Shown: in pieces, positions 40,550 through 52,866 of the stretch | Numbering within the stretch: the stretch's first letter is position 1 | How the letters are laid out: the number at the start of each line of letters is the position of its first letter | Assembly: GCF_030463565.1 (NCBI RefSeq) | Contig: NC_134643.1 | Location: 124,168,309-124,232,308, forward strand | Length of the DNA stretch: 64,000 nt | Direction of reading: 5' to 3' | Origin: Pelecanus crispus | Lineage: Eukaryota > Chordata > Aves > Pelecaniformes > Pelecanidae | Notes under the pieces: model-generated | Told to the model about the DNA's origin: nothing | What the model saw: the letters and a program-made list of their open reading frames with translations, nothing else | Database searches by the model: none | Made by a program: the position numbers and the translations under genes

Positions 40550-42225
40550 GACACCTGTTTTCATGAGACCATGAATACTTGAAGGAGCTCAAAGATATTG
40601 AAGTCTCCTGTAAAACAGGCAGTAGACTGACTGAGAGCGGGTGGGCCATGATCAGAGGAGAAGCCACTAAGAATGACATCATGGTGGGAGTCTGTTACAG
40701 ACCACCTAATCAGAAGGAGGAAGTGGAAAAAGTCTTTTTGAGCAACTTGAGGACATCTGCAGATCACAGATCCTGATCCCTATGGGAGACTCCCATCTCC
40801 TGATATCTGCTGAAACGCAAACAAAGTGGGATGCAAGCAATCCAGCTGACTTTCCGGGGAAGATAGGGATAAGCTCTTAACACAAATATCAGATGATCAA
40901 CTGGAGTGATCAACTTGAGCTGCTACAAACAAAGGAGAGCTGACTGGGGAGGTGGTAATCTGTGGCAGCTTTGGCTGTAGCAACCATGAACCAGTGTTGC
41001 TCAGGATCCTGAGAGGAATGAGGAAGGCAAGTAACAGAGTACAAACCCTGGATTTCACGAGAGCAGAATTCAGTTTATTCAGGGACCTAATACACAGGGT
41101 GTTTTGAGAGGCAGCTCTGAAGGGCAAGCGAACTCAATAGACCTGGTCTTTATAGATAACCTCCCACAGACAAAATAACAGTCCATCAAAATACTGAGGA
41201 AAATAAGTAGATGAACAAGGAGTCTGGTTTGGCTAAAAAGGGAATTCATGACTGTGAAAAGAATGTACAAAAAAGATAGAAGCAAGGAGAAATGCTATAA
41301 AGGAGAAATGCAGAAACGTTGTCCTGACAAGCAAGGATGATGTTAGGAAAGCTGAAGCTCAACTATAGTAGAGATTGGCAAGAAACACGGCAACAGGAAC
41401 TTCTACTGCTACATAGGAATAAACAAGGAAAATGTGGGCTTGCAGCTGACTGAGGCAAAAGCACAGCGGACACACATAAGGCTGAGTTACTCAATGCATT
41501 CTTTGCGCCGGTCTTCACCAACAAGGTCTCCCAGGCCTTTACGCATATAGACAGGGTTCAAGAAGAGGAAATACCAACAGTAGAAAAGGACTGATCTCAT
41601 AAATGCCTCGTGAAATCTTGACTCATACAAGTCCATGAGAGCAGATGGGATGCATCTTAGAGTGCTGAGAGAGCTGGCTGATAGCACATCAAAGCTGTTT
41701 TCTATCATCATGGTCATGGAGATCAGGGGAAGTCCCAAATGCATGGAGAAGGGCAAATGTTGCAACCATCTTCAAGATGGTCTTTCACAGCACCCTTGTA
41801 TCCAAGTTTGGCTATTGTGGCCTAGACGGATGCACTACCAGATGAGCAAAAAGTATCTGGATTATGGGATTGAAAAGTAATGGTTTGTACTCTGCCTGTA
41901 GGCTGGACACAACTGCAGTTGCTCAGGGGTTTATCCTGAGGCCTATCGCATTTAGTATCTTAGTATCTTTACCAATAACCTGGAGGAGGAAATGGCATGC
42001 ACATCAATCAAGTTGTGATAACATAGAACTATGAGGATAACTAAGCATTGGAATAGGATGTCCAGAGGGGCTGTGGAGCATTTCTGTCCTTGGAGGTTTT
42101 CAAGATCTGACTGGAAAAAACCCTGAGCAAGCTGGTCTGAATTCATTGTTGACCCTGCTTAAAAGAAGGAGGTTGGACTAGAGACCTTCAGGAATCCTTT
42201 CCAATCTGAATGATTCTTTGACTCC
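40550..42225 (+). mobile_element. Degraded CR1 LINE with internal deletions
   Basis: Fragments follow CR1 order in the + orientation. Endonuclease-like IRGEATKNDIMVGVCYRPPN is at about 40640-40710. TLDFTRAEFSLFRDLI is near 41050-41090 and AELLNAFFAPVFTNK near 41480-41525. MHLRVLRELAD is near 41650-41680. The CR1 3' end lies at about 42160-42220 (GGTTGGACTAGAGACCTTCA, then TCCAATCTGAATGATTCTTT). Full-length CR1 is about 4.5 kb, so the 1.7 kb here has lost most of the reverse transcriptase core. Stops and frameshifts are frequent, so it is inactive and old. Confidence 0.85.
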
Positions 42226-42942
42226 AGGAAACGTACAGAAACTTGGTATCTCTGGTGTTTCTAGCTGCCCTCTAAATTTGGATGAAATGTGTCAGAAACT
42301 AGCCATTACCTACTAATTACTAAATTAGCAATTTAGCCTAAAGGTTGTTCACTGGAATCCCCTATCCCAAGTAGGATCCTAGATTGATTTTCACACTCTC
42401 TTACTAGCCTAAATATTTAATTTTATCCATCTTCCACTTTCCATGCAGTATTTTATACATGACCAGGTGCAACATGCAGGCTCCCAAAAGACTGACTCCA
42501 ACAGCTGAGACAGGTAGAAGAACACCTAAACTGCTAATCCTACTGAGGCTTATTTAAATGATAGGAATCTTACCGCTCTGCACTGTTACAACTTTTCCTG
42601 TATCCAGCAGGCAAAATATGTGCCAGAATACACTATTACATGAATGCACTCTTCTGTTCTATTGCAAAAATTCATAGCTTCTTTCACTTTATAGTGGGTT
42701 TCCCTATAGCAATGTTAGTACAGAAAGAACCATTTAGTGTCAAATTCTCTTTGCGCTCCTTAGATACGTTAAAGTCCTACATCAGTGAGAAAAAGCGTTA
42801 AAGGACTACAATGTCCCAGACTTGTGGAAAACTGAAAAAGTACTGGAACCTTGGACTGCTAGTTTCCTGTACCTTACTTCAATAAATACTACAAAAAGAA
42901 GATTGCCCTATACTAGTCATGACATTTTCAGCAAGGAATAAT

Positions 42943-42980
42943 CTATGAATGACATAGGTTACTATGAATGACATAGGTTA
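42943..42980. repeat. Perfect 19-bp tandem duplication
   Basis: CTATGAATGACATAGGTTA occurs twice with no spacer (42943-42961 and 42962-42980). The identity suggests a recent local duplication. Confidence 0.95.
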
Positions 42981-45900
42981 GCAACCTATATATACTTTGG
43001 CTAGTTGGTTAGTCTTTGAGAGCAGTGCACTAATAAAAATATAGTTTCAACAAAACTGCAATATATAGGAAGACTGTTAGTAGGGCAAAGTCATGTGAGT
43101 TCTTTTTCAGCTGGATCAATGATCTAATCTGGCTCACCATAAATGAACACTGCTGATGGCAAAAGGGAAGCAACAGTAAAAGAGACCAGTGGATAGAAGG
43201 TAAGACTAAACCACCTCTTTCTTACCACCCATGTACTTACGCTTGATTTAAGTTACCATATTATGGCCTCAGAATAGTGCATGCTTTGCTTGTGGGATTG
43301 CTTTGAGAATCAGGCCTGCTGAACAGGCAGGGTAAAACTCTACCATTAAATGGTCATTTTTTCTGCTCACTGCATTTTTCAGCTGGTAATTTTCTTGTCT
43401 CTCTATTTTTATACCAGATATTTTATAATTAGTCCTTTGTATATGTTTATAGGCTTTTCCTCTTAAAAAAAGAAAAAGAGAATTTTAAAACACAGTACCA
43501 TACAGCCAAAGGTGTCAGGAAACATACCCAAATAAGAAAGGACTCCAAAAAATTGGTTTGCCAACAAAATGCCAGTAAAATTTGAAACCTGGGTTCAGAC
43601 ACACTGGTAATGTTCCAAAACTGAAAACTTAAAGAACTTCTTTATTCAGTAAATCAGCTTCTCTGTGAATATCATCAAGACCACAAAGTTACAGTAAAGG
43701 AGGGACTTTCCAAGGGAGATGTGAGGAGAGTTTAGGAGTTTAAGTTCTTTCAATTTTTGATTTGAAAAGCAAAAACCTCTACTGTTTTGAACAATTTATT
43801 TATTTTTTTTCCTATAATAAGTAATCTTTTCAATTCATGACTTTTCCTTATTTGAAAAAGCTACCTGAAGCATACTGAAAAGTTAACATAAGACAAATGG
43901 AAATGAAACAGATTTCATGAAAAGAAAAGAACTCCAGTGCCAAGATTTAAGAAACAGAATAGTTACTGGAATCCAGTGAAATGTATTTATCATAACATGT
44001 TAAGAATAGAATCTTCAGAGTGGAATAAAAAGTTATAAACATATTGATCAAAACCAGATCTAACCACTCTCATCCAATGTAAAGCACAGTACGGATGCTA
44101 TAAAATCTAAAAACATACAGATCAGTGCAGCCTGTAGTGATGTCACTTTTAACAGCAGTTTCTCTGCACTTCATTAGGTAAGAGTGTACAAGTTTGGTCA
44201 CTGTCTGAGAGAGAAACCTTATAGTAACCCCATACAGTACAGCAAGAAACAACAGCATTTCAGTGAGGTGGGAAATCTATTTTAAATCAGCATTGAATTC
44301 ACTAACTTACGGCATGAGGCATCGCAAGCATTAGGATCTCAAAAGTAATCCATTGTGATTCTGAATTCATACAATATTACTTAAAGTCACCTCTCAGATA
44401 AAATAGGAAACCAAGAACTTTTTGCGTACACAGCGATTTTAACTTGATATTCTGGCCAATTTCTAGTCCGGATAATTACATTTCCTTACGAAAATTTCTC
44501 TGCAATTTACTAAGACAGCACTTCATTTCCTGTCTTAAATCATATGGGGTGTTAAATAGTTGCCACGTTCCACCAGAGAAGTGATGAAGTTATTCCCAAG
44601 CAGCCATTCAAACAGTTAGGGTCTATGTAGAACAAAAGACACTGGACATATCGCGTAAATTAAAGCGAGCATGAAAAAGAATTCTATGTAAGAAGAAACT
44701 AGCTGCCCTCTCCAGATCCTTCACAGAGGTTTCCACTGCAAACTGGGAAAAATTAAAGCAATTCAACAAAAATATCCATTCATTGCTAAGTAACTGTAAA
44801 AGACTTAAAAAATTAGCAATAACGTCTATTTTCCCTAGATTCATAATTTTTCCTTTATCCTTTCACTACTGAAAGTTTCATCAGAATCAATCATACTTAA
44901 AATCACAGAAGTAATTTATAGTTAAGAGAATACCCTAAAAGCCTTTGAATTTTCCTCTGGGATTTGCTTTTGTTTCTTTTATTTTGTGCCTGCAACATAT
45001 ACTGTGCTCCAAATTTAGGCCCTGGTGGTTTATGGTAATGGTAACTTGGTTGTTGATATAAACCTTAAGGATGTAGCAAATTTCTGGTCTTCCTAATCCA
45101 ATGCTAACTGAAAAACAATTTTATATTTTCTCCTCTTTCTAAAGCTACACTCAATAGTTTTCCTACACTAAAACAAGAGGTAGCATTTTTGCATTGTTTG
45201 ACATTTCTTGTGGTCTATAGATTACATTTTACCTTTGGGGGACCTGTTGGTTAGTTTAACATTCCTTCAGAAAAATATTTTTAACATGAAAAACAATTAA
45301 CTAAAATTTCACGCAAATTTCTTTGTTACCACTGTTTTCCTTGGCCAAAAGCATCTGAGTCTCAATTTTAAAATTTCCATGTGACTCTCTCACCATGTAA
45401 TTTAAAAATACGCACAGGACTTCTTGTATGTTCTAAATGCTTGTTCATATTCTTAATTCTATGACATGGGGTACACTGTACAATGTATATTACAAGCATC
45501 GTCATGAAGATGGTAATTTAACACATTACTTGGCATTAAATCAAATCTTCATAATTTTGCCCAGGTGTTACAACTATTAGAAAACAACTATGGCTTCATA
45601 AGGTGGCAGGTAAGGCACAATTATTTTACTTGTGTGTCTTTTTTTCCATTGAGTACTGTGAAATACGGAATCTTTGAAAAAAGTATTACTAACATGTTTT
45701 TGCTGTGCAAAAGGAATCAAAAGCACTGTGTTCCTTCTATGTCAATAAGCCCACAATTTCATTGCAAAACTCCTACACACCAAAATGCCAGTTTTTTTTC
45801 TCCTTCTCTATTAAAAAAACCTAGACGTGCAGCATTGAGAAATTTCTTAAGTATAATGTAAGAGATTAATGCAAAGGAGAAATTTAATGCGAACCTGGGA

Positions 45901-48190
45901 AAAAAGGTATTTTTTTGTTTAAAGAAAAAGTGTTCCAGTGAGACCCATTTTAAAGAAATTCTTAGAAAATGGCAATTTAGCTCCAAAATTTTAGTTTTCA
46001 TTTGAAACATTTTGTTTAGCAAGTGAAGTTTAGAATATTATTTTTTAAAAGGCATTATTAGACCTGATCAGATGTTTTCCATATGCGTAGTTTTTCATAG
46101 AAAATACAGATTCAGAAAGGCCACTATTCTCTAAGAGAAGCAGGAATTAATTTGTCTGAAACAATGCCATTTTTCCTTTGAAGCACTTCACACTTTTTGG
46201 AGGTATTTTCAGCCTAGCCAAACATGTAGGTTGCTTCACTTATATGGAAATGCTAAAGTTTGACATTATTTAAACTTTGAAATGTATCTACCCGTGGTAC
46301 CACAAGCGGGCTTTCATGTGCCTCAGTTTCCCCCTGAAGCCTCAGGTTCCGTTAAGGAGCTATCGTTGCCATCCAACTTGTGGTTCCCCTTTGTCAAGCC
46401 ATGCGATGCTCCATAGGGGATGCATTGTTGGATGAGGACTCTGGCCTATCAACCAGAGTAGCAACATGGGGTATCCTAACTAGAACCTTCACGAGCACAA
46501 CAGTCCTATATGCACTTCTAATTCATTGTTGAGTTGACTTGAAATGAAGCATTGAGCTGGGTTATAAATCCTGAACATTACACTTCAACATCCCGAAATA
46601 GAATTTCCCTGCAATTTCTTGCTCCCTGTGTGGAGAAAGAACTGACGATACTTCAGCGTTTTTCTGATTTCAACTTGCAGATCATGTTAGAGATAGTAAT
46701 CCAGAAACAGTATTGCTTTTTTTTTATGGTGAATAAAAAAAGGCAATAAACACAATAGCTGAACTCACTTGGCTCAGTATTCATGTGTCTAATAATTAAA
46801 ACACAAAAATGCTCTCATCAAGTACCGGAGTCTAATACTAGCTGCTCCCTCACAGTGCCAACAGAAACCACAAGATTTCTAAATTCAGTATTAAAGCATA
46901 CAGCACTTTTCTCATGCAAGAGCCAACATCCAAAAACATATAAATAAAGAACAGAAAAGTTCTGTTTCCAAATATGTTGTTAAATATTTTTAAAACCCCT
47001 ACTATTAGACTGTGCCAACTTGAAGGCAGACTCCAATAGTTAATTTCATGGGTGATTAAGAATGGATTTCAAAATAAGGAAGTTACTTTATGCTGGCCAC
47101 AGCATCCTCTGTAGACTCCAGAAACAGTCATCATAATGTCGACTTTAACCACAGACTCAACACAAAATGTAGCTGATACTCAAATCCCGAAACAGTAGAT
47201 TCTCTTTGTCAGGGCGGGTAGAAGAAAGCCTAAAGGTCCCCATGAAGCCTTGTTACTTCAAATTCTTCAAATGCAAGAAAAGCAGTAACTTCCTACTTCT
47301 GTAAAGTTCAAAGGAATGCCCAGTTTAAGACAATAAAATACGTACAAATACCTCTTACCAGGAGAGGTGGGTGAATGGGTACAGGCCTGAGTTGAAGGGA
47401 GCTGCCATCCAAGTGGGGAGGGCTGCACAACCATCCTGAACCATGTATCTGGGTCATGCCAGCTGCTTAAGCAGCAATTGCTAGGTGGCAAGAAACCATA
47501 TAGGTCCCCAGGTAAATCTATACTTGAATCTTGGCATCTTGCCACTTTCCTGAGCAATGACCACTGACATTTGCACATAGTGGATGATGAAGTCTGAATA
47601 TACCAAATTTCGTCAAAATAAAAATGCCTTTCATTCTCGCATTACCTTAGTAAGCTTGGGAATTACTTGCAAATACTGACAAACACAACATGCCAAATTC
47701 TAACTGTATACCACTATAAACAGTATTTCAACTTTCTTATATGAAAACTAAAGAAAACTGTAGGATGGCTCACCCCCCTGCCATTTCTCCCTCTCCCCCA
47801 TCTCTGCTGCAGCGTTACTCTGTTGTAGTATCTCAACAGCCAGGATCTGGTCACAAGTCCTGCTGTCCGTTACTAGCTCTCAGCCACGTGTTTGATGACA
47901 TGCCAGTCTTGCATTTGCTCGTCAGATATGTAATCAGTACTCACAGAGTAATATGAAATCTGTCATAAATAATTTCTGAACCCTCTGACAGACCTGTGGG
48001 TTCTCCTCCACCTAACTTTTTTGTGTATTCTTTAGCAGTAAAGTGAAAGCAAAATACAGCTGTAGAAAAGAAATTTTCTCATTCAGCTTTACTGATACAT
48101 TTCTACAAAACAGGTGTTCAGTAGACCTTGACACTTGAATTGAGTTGTACTAAAGCTTAGTCAAATGTGAAGCCTTAGCAGAGGTGTTCT

Positions 48191-48250
48191 GGGCTAGTAA
48201 GTGAATGAGCAGAATCTTTCGGATCACATGCAATAGAAGCAAGCATCAAA
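48191..48250. repeat. Copy A of an imperfect dispersed repeat
   Basis: GGCTAGTAAGTGAATGAGCA, then GAATC and TCACATGCAA with AAGCAT, aligns over about 60 bases with 49651-49710 in the same orientation. The family is unknown; the opening CTAGTAAGTG recalls MIR-type SINEs, but the rest does not. Confidence 0.6.
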
Positions 48251-48745
48251 GAGAACGAGGAAGACTTGGAGGATTAGTTATACGATACTATGACTCTTAG
48301 AAGTACTTAACACTAAGTAAGCTGAAATTGTGAGACAGACATGGTGGTATTTTCTTTTAAATGGAACAGTAAGGTTTTATCCAAAGTTAGGGTGGTCTGT
48401 AGAAAATAATTCCTTTGGCTCTGGAGAAGGGAAAAAAATGGACTGGGAAGCATGTCTTAAACGGGAAGCATCAGCACTGACATATACATGGTAGTACACA
48501 AAAATGCTCAGAAATAGAAATGAATAAAATGAATGCATATGTGGAAGAAAAAAATCAGCAGTTAGCACATTTGTACAAAGTAAAAACCCACCCCACCAGC
48601 AGAAGGCTATATCCCAGTACCCAGATTTGTAATCGTGGCAAAATGAGCCACAGCTGCACAGAAGCAAGATGAAACCCCACTCTAACAACAGGTCAATGCT
48701 GACAGCTACAGTGTAAGTTGAAGATACAATTTTATACACAGACAT

Positions 48746-49620
48746 GGAGGGCTGGCAGGAACCTCAAGTGCTGTCGAAGTCTTTATCCTTTCCTCTTCTA
48801 GGTCTGGTAAAACTTTCTCTGGACTATTCATAAAAACTTGCAGTAATGGAGAAATGACAGCTTACTTAGACAAACTACCTTTCTTTAGCAATTTTAAAGG
48901 AAAAATTATTGCATCTGCATTTCTGCATTAAAATATTGTCCCATACCCACTGAAAATGGAGAAAGGCTTATTCATTTTCTTTCCATAAAGGGCCATGGAC
49001 ATGAGTAAAGGTTTTTTTACGCCAGTCTTGTCTTCTTTTGATGAAAGAAACATAGTTCTTTTATATCCCACTCTCCCCATCTAAAGAGTCGTGTTTCCTA
49101 GACTCTGAACTATTCCCTTTTCTCTGCTTTGTACTGTGCCCAGCAAATCCACACCCTTTGAAGCCTGGTGCTGAAAACTGGACCAATAACTCCAGTTAAG
49201 CACTCCCAGTGTTGAGTACAACTGGAAGGATTACTCCGTACATTTTATATGTAGCACATTTTTAAGCACTTTTGTATGAATTTCAGTCTCAGTCCTCACC
49301 CCCTTTGTTACAACAGTATGTCTTTTTTAACCTATACTCAGTTGCTGACTCAAACTTCCAGAACCTCTCTTGAACACTGATATCCAACCCCCCTATCTTC
49401 ATTTAATGATTTGCACCTGATTATTACTCTATGTCACACTTACCCATAAAGAACTGCATTCTATTTATTTCAGGCCATTCTTTGATTCATCAATATTGTT
49501 TAGAGTTTGAAACCTATGTTCCTAAAACCTTATAGCTCCTCCCTACAGGGTTTAGTTTTTGATAAGCATACCCTCAATCCTGTCATCCAAATTGTTAATG
49601 AAAATGCCTGAGTTGCGCTG
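48746..49620 (-). mobile_element. Ancient CR1/L3-like LINE relic
   Basis: Read on +, GGCAGGAACCTCAAGTGCTG near 48754 resembles the reverse complement of a CR1/L3 3' end. AACTGGACCAATAACTCCAG and AGTGTTGAGTAC at 49175-49220 resemble the common CR1/L3 segment AACTGGACacaatACTCCAG with ccaGTGctGAGTAC. CATCCAAATTGTTAATGAAA near 49585 matches the usual 'ccagatcaTTAATGAAgatg' block. The order is right for a - strand element, but divergence is high. Confidence 0.45.
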
Positions 49621-49650
49621 ACGCATTGGCAGATACAGAGCCTCCGCAGT

Positions 49651-49710
49651 CTGGCCTAGTAAGTGAATCAGCAGAACAACAAAAGTCACATGCAACATAA
49701 ACAAGCATGA
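49651..49710. repeat. Copy B of an imperfect dispersed repeat
   Basis: GGCCTAGTAAGTGAATCAGC, then AGAAC and TCACATGCAA with AAGCAT, pairs with 48191-48250. The CTAGTAAGTGAATnAGCAGAA core differs at a single position between copies. Confidence 0.6.
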
Positions 49711-52700
49711 ACATTGCTTAAAGGAAATCAGAAAAACACAAGCAATCTCAAACACATACATCCAATAATGAAAATATCATCTGTGATGTTGAAGCTCCAA
49801 GCAGGGAGATCAGTAACTTTAATCTTCAACAACCCTTTAGATGCCATCCGTTTTGCCCAAAGCAGATTAAACTAAACCATGACTAAGAAAGGAACAACTA
49901 CAAATACAGTAGAAATGGAAACAAGAGAGGCAATTAAATGGGTCTTTGTACTGTAGTTAAAACAGAAGCCTTTGCTGTAGCACCTTAAATTCCTTTATTC
50001 CAAGAAAAAGTAAAAAGCCATCGCATAACTGGTATATTGGCCCAGATAAAGTGATTTTAGGGAACTACTTTTCACTCTCTCTGAGCACTAATGGTAAACA
50101 TACCATTCCTAGGCGAAGCATTTGGTTTTTTGAAAAGTCAGAGCTATTTCTCAAGCCCAAGAAGCTCTAATGCAACAGGCAAACCTATTCTGTAAACGAT
50201 CACAGATTTTGGATAAAACAAGATCCAACAGGTGATAACCCACTTTAAGAGTTGGAAGATCTTTGGTAATGCACACTCCACATGGGTCTTAGTTTTAAGA
50301 AGGGGGTTTAAACACATCAGCTGTGATACTAAGGAGTTAAGCATCTAAAAGGAGAAAGATCACTGAAGAAAAAATGATCACCTTTCCCTTTCTCCACCAA
50401 CAGGATTTTAACAAGAAACTCTTCACAGAATTAATAAAGTTGCAGTTGTAAATGTCAAGTGTTTGCAGCTGTCTGTCTCCTCCACCTTTCACAATATATT
50501 TAGTGTTGAATATAACTGAGAAAGAGTAAGGTGAGGAAATACTTTTCCTTTCAGGTGTTTTTTTAAAAAGTGGCTTTTTCAACAAGTACTCCATAAATAA
50601 TTTTGACTTTTCAACCATGGACATAAGACTAACATATAACAGAACACTATATCCCTATCCATCCAGAATAAACCTGTAAAATTCATCTTCCTATCACCCT
50701 TGTTTTCTTTTATGGGATAACTTCTCCATTGCAGCAAATATAAGCTCCTTGTGTTCACTTTTGAGACCTTTTTTGCTATCGTTCAATCTAACATCCCATA
50801 GTCATCCTGTCCCTGTCGGCTTTTTTTCTCATGCACAATTTGTAAGCTCTGGGTCAGGAACCATCATTTTGCTTTTGTGTAACTTCTAGCCTCTGAGCCA
50901 TGACTAGGGTGCTCAAATGATTCAACGTGAGAAATTCAGATGGGGTTGGAGTTTACATACTGTAGGTTGACAAGGCCAAGTACTGGTAAAATATAAGGCT
51001 CAGGCAGTGATGGCACATCTTTTATCTTTGCAGTCCATCCACCACAGGGAAATGATTCTCTCTCACATACAAAATTCCCATTAGTATTAGCAGAACAGAC
51101 AGAAAGAAATGACTTTTGAGACCAGTAAATGAATTGACTATCACCCAAGATAGGGGTTCTTATCATGAACATGTTCAGATCATAAACACGCAGGTTTTCC
51201 GGAATTCTAGGGACATTTCCCATGTATAGAGACTAAACTGTTTCAGGTATCGAGTTGCAGAAGTGTTACATTAATTCCACGGCTATACATCAGAACATAA
51301 GCAGAGCCTGAAGTTTACTAACCGGCAAGATAAACGCTAAGTGCTCAACTCAGGCGGAACACTTTTACACATCAGATACTCTTATGCAGCAAGAAATGGA
51401 ACATTCATTCCAAAATCAAATGCAGACATGGTCAAATAGACCTCTGTCAATACACAGGGCAGAACCTAATTCTCCGGTGGGGTTTTTCGTTCTACAGATC
51501 CTGAAAGCTGAGACACGCAGCGATGCAAGCCAAATACAACAAAAGGAGCGTAACTCTCAAACTGAAAGTACGAGGCACATGTTTACAGTGTGACACTACC
51601 TGGAAATTCTCAGTGGTTTAGCAGCAACAAAAGATGAAAAGATGGGGGCTTTTTTAATAAACCAGACTCTTCGCATCTACTGCAGCAACTGAATGGTTGG
51701 ATATTGTCAAGTTGTCATTTGCTTATTGCCTATTAGTGTATTTTTATTTTTAAGTAACTTATGTAAATGACTATCTATTTTTAAAAGCTACTATAAAATC
51801 TTTTTAACAGTAAAAAAATTCTTCCCTCAACTTACCTATTTCAAGCGATAAAACTTATATTAGCTATTTCAACATCAGATAAAGCAAGGTGGCTTCCAAA
51901 ATCACTAAATGCATTGTCAAGTTCTCAATTTTAAATGCTTTTTTTAAACCCTACTGTCAAAAAAATTTCTTGGAAGTTGACATAAAATACATCTTTGATT
52001 ACTTATCATGCTCTATCCGTCCTCTGACATGAACATTTATTTTTGTTATTGAAGAGTTCCTATAATTGAATTTCCTTGTATTCATTAGCTTTTAGGATAC
52101 TTCCACAAAGAAAAGATGACTGAATTTTAGAAAGGAGATCATAAAATATAAAATGTGGCAGCAGAAGGATGCTTTATTTATCTGTCCATTAAGCAAAACT
52201 CACTATCACTTAAGCAGTTCTTTCCAGGTGGAACAGACACCGTGAAGAGTAAGTCCAAACAATGCTTGTCATATCCTATAGGTGTACATAAGCTCACAAA
52301 AATTAACTCATTCTAGCAACTGAAAGAAAATGTTTGCAGTCAAATTAAGTTACTCCCTTAGCCCCCCTTTTGTTGCCAGTGCACATGTGCATCAATAAAA
52401 TCCCACAGGCCTTTTCTAGTGAAAAATTTTTGATAATCCAGTTAAACAGCATTCACTGTCAATTGAAGGACTTGAAAGAAGTAATACATAATTATAGATC
52501 TGCCTTCCCATACAAACGCAAAGTTATTTGCATGGCTGACTAACATCTCTGGACTATATTTTGATGGTTTTGGTTGTCTTGCAACTCAGTGAAAACATTA
52601 TCTGCAAGGCAGTTTGCCATGAGGCCTCATGAAATGCAGCTGTTCGCATGGCTGCCTCTTTCCCAGACAAACTGAGATTAAGTTTCTGTTGCCACAAAAG

Positions 52701-52833
52701 CTCTGCAGTCCTGACGAGCATTCTTCTACACCAGTGTCAGGGCTGTGTATTGGGCTATCGTATGAGGATGGCATGGGCATGGCAGAGTTCAGTTTAGACA
52801 TCACTTACATAAGCAAAGAAAAGAATATATATT

Positions 52834-52866
52834 TTTATTATTTTATTATTATTATTATTATTATTT
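52834..52866. repeat. (ATT)n microsatellite
   Basis: TTATTATTTTATTATTATTA continuing as an uninterrupted ATT repeat, with one TTTT interruption near the start. It is a simple repeat in the HLCS intron and likely polymorphic. Confidence 0.95.

Noticed and set aside
46295..46345. TGTGCCTCAGTTTCCCC as a MIR fragment
   Set aside because: Only one short motif matches and the flanks do not follow the MIR consensus.
50936..51223. 95-codon - strand frame in the HLCS intron as a possible upstream HLCS exon
   Set aside because: The translation does not resemble any part of HLCS I know, and the expected end (TPTTM...LLDG) is absent.
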